In this document: positions 5,723-5,811 of the stretch, piece by piece | Layout: the number at the start of each line of letters is the position of its first letter | Position numbering within the stretch: position 1 is the first letter of the stretch | Source of the DNA: Lysobacterales bacterium | GTDB lineage: Bacteria; Pseudomonadota; Gammaproteobacteria; Xanthomonadales; SZUA-36 | Reading direction: 5' to 3' | DNA: 5,811 bases | NCBI GenBank assembly: GCA_026193295.1 | Contig: JAPHSB010000330.1 | Coordinates: 1 to 5,811 of the forward strand | Notes under the pieces: generated by a model | What the model saw: only the letters and a program-made list of their open reading frames with translations | Told to the model about the DNA's origin: nothing | The model's database searches: none | Position numbers and translations under genes: made by a program

Positions 5723-5811
5723 GTTGCATTGATGGAATTGCTTCCCGAATAAATTCGGTCCTACGTTGCATTGATGGAATTGCTTCCCGAATAAATTCGG
5801 TCCTACGTTGC
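5693..5811. repeat. 42-bp tandem repeat containing REP hairpins, truncated by the window end
   Basis: The unit repeats with an exact 42-bp period: GAATTGCTTCCCGAATAAAT begins at 5693, 5735 and 5777, giving about 2.8 copies before the window ends. I found no difference between copies. Each unit holds one inverted-orientation REP (CCCGAATAAATTCGGTCCTAC) and a linker, CGTTGCATTGATGGAATTGC, that can itself form a weak hairpin (GCATT with AATTGC, one bulge). The first unit's REP is also the right arm of the inverted pair at 5661-5722, so the array seems to have grown by duplication of that arm plus flank. The array may continue to the right. Confidence 0.9.

Noticed and set aside
5693..5811. CRISPR array
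   Set aside because: The whole 42-bp period is identical, including the would-be spacer; there are no unique spacers and no cas genes in view.

Overview
The window is about 5.8 kb of GC-rich DNA from a gammaproteobacterium. The evidence is the protein sequences (RecA keeps E. coli residue numbering at several functional sites; MutS has the HTP/MQQY N-terminus and the C-terminal tetramerisation helix), the gene order (mutS divergent from pncC, then recA and recX, as in Pseudomonas-like genomes), and intergenic palindromes with a GTAG head typical of REP elements. The genus cannot be named from the sequence.

Layout. Positions 1-74 are non-coding with no feature I can support. Positions 75-261 hold a long imperfect palindrome whose right end touches the recX stop codon. 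On the minus strand, in order of transcription, come pncC (3012-2500), thpR (2507-1935, overlapping pncC by 8 bp), a 155-bp gap carrying a probable recA promoter, recA (1779-736) and recX (720-256, 15 bp after recA). On the plus strand, mutS (3064-5664) starts 51 bp from pncC and is divergent from it. From the mutS stop codon to the window end there is an inverted REP pair followed by nearly three identical 42-bp tandem units, which run off the window.

Function. MutS starts mismatch repair. RecA carries out homologous recombination and activates the SOS response; RecX limits RecA filaments. PncC recycles nicotinamide mononucleotide, and ThpR is a 2H-family RNA cyclic phosphodiesterase. These are housekeeping genes and all look intact. 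Three of the five use non-ATG starts: TTG for pncC and recX, GTG for thpR.

No new multi-gene system is evident. The points worth a second look are non-coding: (i) the 187-bp palindrome at 75-261, where the transitions between its arms keep G-U pairing only in a plus-strand RNA; (ii) the recX and mutS stop codons both lying in the GTAG head of a palindromic element; (iii) the identical 42-bp REP-containing tandem array after mutS; (iv) a mutS start with no Shine-Dalgarno and a -10-like box placing transcription start at about the ATG; (v) no canonical CTG-N10-CAG LexA box upstream of recA, with a different palindrome next to its predicted -10.
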